Under the pieces are notes generated by a model that saw only the letters and a program-made list of their open reading frames with translations, was not told the DNA's origin and made no database searches. A stretch of 7,824 bases of DNA from CAZBMJ01 sp964493205. GTDB lineage: Bacteria > Myxococcota > UBA727 > JABDBI01. The stretch lies in assembly GCA_964493205.1 (NCBI GenBank), contig CAZBMJ010000058.1, forward strand, positions 1 to 7,824, in the 5' to 3' direction. Positions 6,191-7,824 of the stretch are shown here, piece by piece. How positions within the stretch are numbered: the first letter of the stretch is position 1; each line of letters begins with the position of its first letter. Both the position numbers and the translations under genes were made by a program.

Positions 6191-7783
6191 TTACCACATA
6201 GACTTAGTATCCTGTGTCAGAATTTTTGTCTTAATTTCTTCTAATAAATCTTTAGTATATTTATTTTTATCATAAATTTCTGAATAAAGTGCACCTTTAT
6301 TTAACAGGTATTCAATCAAGTTTTCTAGATCATCTTTATCTCTTCTATTACAATATATTTTAAGCACATCATCCAAGATATACTCTCCCAATACCTTTGT
6401 AACGAGCAATGAATTAATATCTGGGTTATTATAAATAAGTATTTTCGCGATTTCTAAATATCCAAAACCTACAGCATTATGAAGTGGCGTAAGACCATTC
6501 TCATCTCGAGAATTAATATCTGCTTTATTATCAACAAGTATTTTCGTGATTTGTAAATTTTTATTACTTACAGCATTATGAAGTGGCGTACAAGAAACAT
6601 AAGTTCGACAATTAACCTCTGCTTCATTATCAATAAGTAATTTTACTAATTCCAAATTACCTGAGTCGCAAGCATGATGCAGAGGCCTCGACCTCTTATA
6701 GTGTTCCTCTATATAATTAACATCTGCATTATTACTAATGAGGAGTCTTGCTAATTCCGTTGTACCTACAGACTTAGATTTACTCACCATAATTAAGCCT
6801 TTATTATATAAATTACTATTAATATCATATCTTCCTATGAGCATTTGTGAAGTATGTTTATCGTTATTAGAGCATGCTGATAGAAATAAATCTTCTACGC
6901 TAACATAAAAATCACTTTCAATCTCATCCGAATGATCTTGCATTTCATCTTGTTCATCTTTGCTACTATCTGAGTTAAGCAAAATGTCATTTATTTCTTT
7001 CTGTTTTTTATCATGTTTGTCTAAAATTAAACTAACAAGATGAGTTTTTTGATGCTCCATACACTTTTTAAGAAGTTCTTCTTTGTCTTCATTGTCTATT
7101 TCTTCCCATTTATATTTAATAAAAGCTTTGATGATTAGCTCTGTATTGTCATTTACTTCCTTGTTATCTTTTATGTTCCTAATAAGAATAGCAAGCGGAA
7201 CATCTTCTTCCGGGTCTTCAAGATACTCATAAATATCAATAGCTTTTTCTTTAAGTAAGAGTTTAACAATTTTTGGTTTACTGTTAATAATTGCTATACT
7301 TAACGCCGGATAACAAAATTCTTGGGTGATTTCATTGATCTTGATTTTATTATTTTTTAATAATAGCTTAACTATTTCTTCATTCCCACACTTACATGCA
7401 ATATGAAGAGGAGTGGGAGATTTTTCATCAGTACGATTTACATTAATATTAGGGTGTTTTAATAACGCTTTTGTAGCTGTTAAATTATTCTCAACACAAG
7501 CTATCATTAAAGCGGTATCATATTCTCCACAGCGATAATTTATACAAATGTGCTGATGATTAATAATTGTTTTAATAATTTTTTTATATTTATCATCTTT
7601 AAATTTTTTACACGCTAACTGCAACAAGCTATATCCTTCCTCATTATTCTCATTTATATTTATATATTTTATATAATCTTCACCTAAAAGAAGTTCCACA
7701 ACCTCTGCTTGACCATGGGCGCATGCTGCTAAAATTGGAGTATTACCATCTTTATCTTTTTGATTAATATTATAGCTACGCTC
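6191..7783 (-). CDS. Ankyrin-repeat protein, 5' end disrupted or unresolved
   Basis: From the first standard start (GTG 7697-7699) the product is 502 residues with no signal peptide. Ankyrin repeats occur in two blocks: residues about 20-156 (for example PTPLHIACKCGNEEIVKLLL at 95-114) and about 268-430 (SRPLHHACDSGNLELVKLLI at 337-356, then two units with TPLHNAV at 371-377 and 404-410). A charged, acid-rich linker at about 157-265 separates them. Ankyrin repeats bind other proteins and are common in effectors of intracellular bacteria; a host target here is inference only. The ankyrin pattern continues in frame upstream of the GTG (NTPILAACAHGQAEVVELLL) as far as 7783, where a TGA stops the frame, and no ATG, GTG or TTG lies between. 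The GTG also has a poorly spaced ribosome site, so it is probably not the true start. The gene may be a pseudogene, frameshifted, or start non-canonically. Confidence 0.8.
   Translation of the reverse strand, partial: ERSYNINQKDKDGNTPILAACAHGQAEVVELLLGEDYIKYININENNEEGYSLLQLACKKFKDDKYKKIIKTIINHQHICINYRCGEYDTALMIACVENNLTATKALLKHPNINVNRTDEKSPTPLHIACKCGNEEIVKLLLKNNKIKINEITQEFCYPALSIAIINSKPKIVKLLLKEKAIDIYEYLEDPEEDVPLAILIRNIKDNKEVNDNTELIIKAFIKYKWEEIDNEDKEELLKKCMEHQKTHLVSLILDKHDKKQKEINDILLNSDSSKDEQDEMQDHSDEIESDFYVSVEDLFLSACSNNDKHTSQMLIGRYDINSNLYNKGLIMVSKSKSVGTTELARLLISNNADVNYIEEHYKRSRPLHHACDSGNLELVKLLIDNEAEVNCRTYVSCTPLHNAVSNKNLQITKILVDNKADINSRDENGLTPLHNAVGFGYLEIAKILIYNNPDINSLLVTKVLGEYILDDVLKIYCNRRDKDDLENLIEYLLNKGALYSEIYDKNKYTKDLLEEIKTKILTQDTKSMW
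6413..6715 (-). repeat. Three tandem ankyrin-coding units of about 99 bp
   Basis: Units start at 6413, 6512 and 6611 (lengths 99, 99 and 105), each encoding one ankyrin repeat of 33-35 residues. The first two units share an identical 22-base stretch (6470-6491 and 6569-6590, coding for TPLHNAV) and long flanking similarity; the third is more diverged. DNA-level identity at this spacing suggests recent unit duplication or gene conversion. Confidence 0.7.
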
Positions 7784-7824
7784 TCATAAAAAAGTTATAG
7801 AAGATAATATTTAAAAATATTAAA

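Noticed and set aside
7784..7786. TGA read as tryptophan (alternative genetic code) to extend the ankyrin gene
   Set aside because: The same frame meets TAA stops at 7811-7813 and 7820-7822 and no start codon lies between, so recoding TGA would not rescue the gene.

Overview
This AT-rich window carries five protein genes, three tRNA genes and a handful of short control sites, packed with little intergenic space. The signal-peptide proteins and a predicted outer-membrane beta-barrel point to a Gram-negative-type (two-membrane) bacterium. A long ankyrin-repeat protein and two tandem branched-chain amino-acid importers suggest a host-dependent or amoeba/protist-associated lifestyle (chlamydia-like, Dependentiae-like, Legionella- or Rickettsia-like). 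The exact lineage cannot be settled from the sequence alone.

Layout from left to right. Bases 1-148 hold no convincing gene. At 149-703 (+) is a small exported protein with the look of an outer-membrane beta-barrel. It runs tail to tail into an unrecognised exported, cysteine-containing protein at 700-2163 (-); the two stop codons share the palindrome TTAA. Next on the minus strand come tRNA-Phe(GAA), two overlapping BrnQ-type transporters (2385-3467 and 3448-4533), tRNA-Arg(TCT) and tRNA-Pro(TGG). Promoter-like sites can be seen ahead of tRNA-Phe, tRNA-Arg, the brnQ pair and the exported protein, so this strand is probably several short transcription units rather than one operon. On the plus strand metK (4981-6144) encodes S-adenosylmethionine synthetase with all its signatures intact. 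A 13-bp hairpin separates it from a convergent ankyrin-repeat gene on the minus strand (6191 to at least 7783).

Functionally, the brnQ pair would import leucine, isoleucine and valine, and metK makes the methyl donor SAM from methionine and ATP; both fit a bacterium relying on host amino acids. The exported proteins and the ankyrin protein are the lineage-specific part. No strong evidence of a new defence, mobile or regulatory system was found. The points most worth a second look are the broken or unresolved 5' end of the ankyrin gene, the young 99-bp repeat units inside it, and the unrecognised exported protein with a histidine/acid-rich motif.
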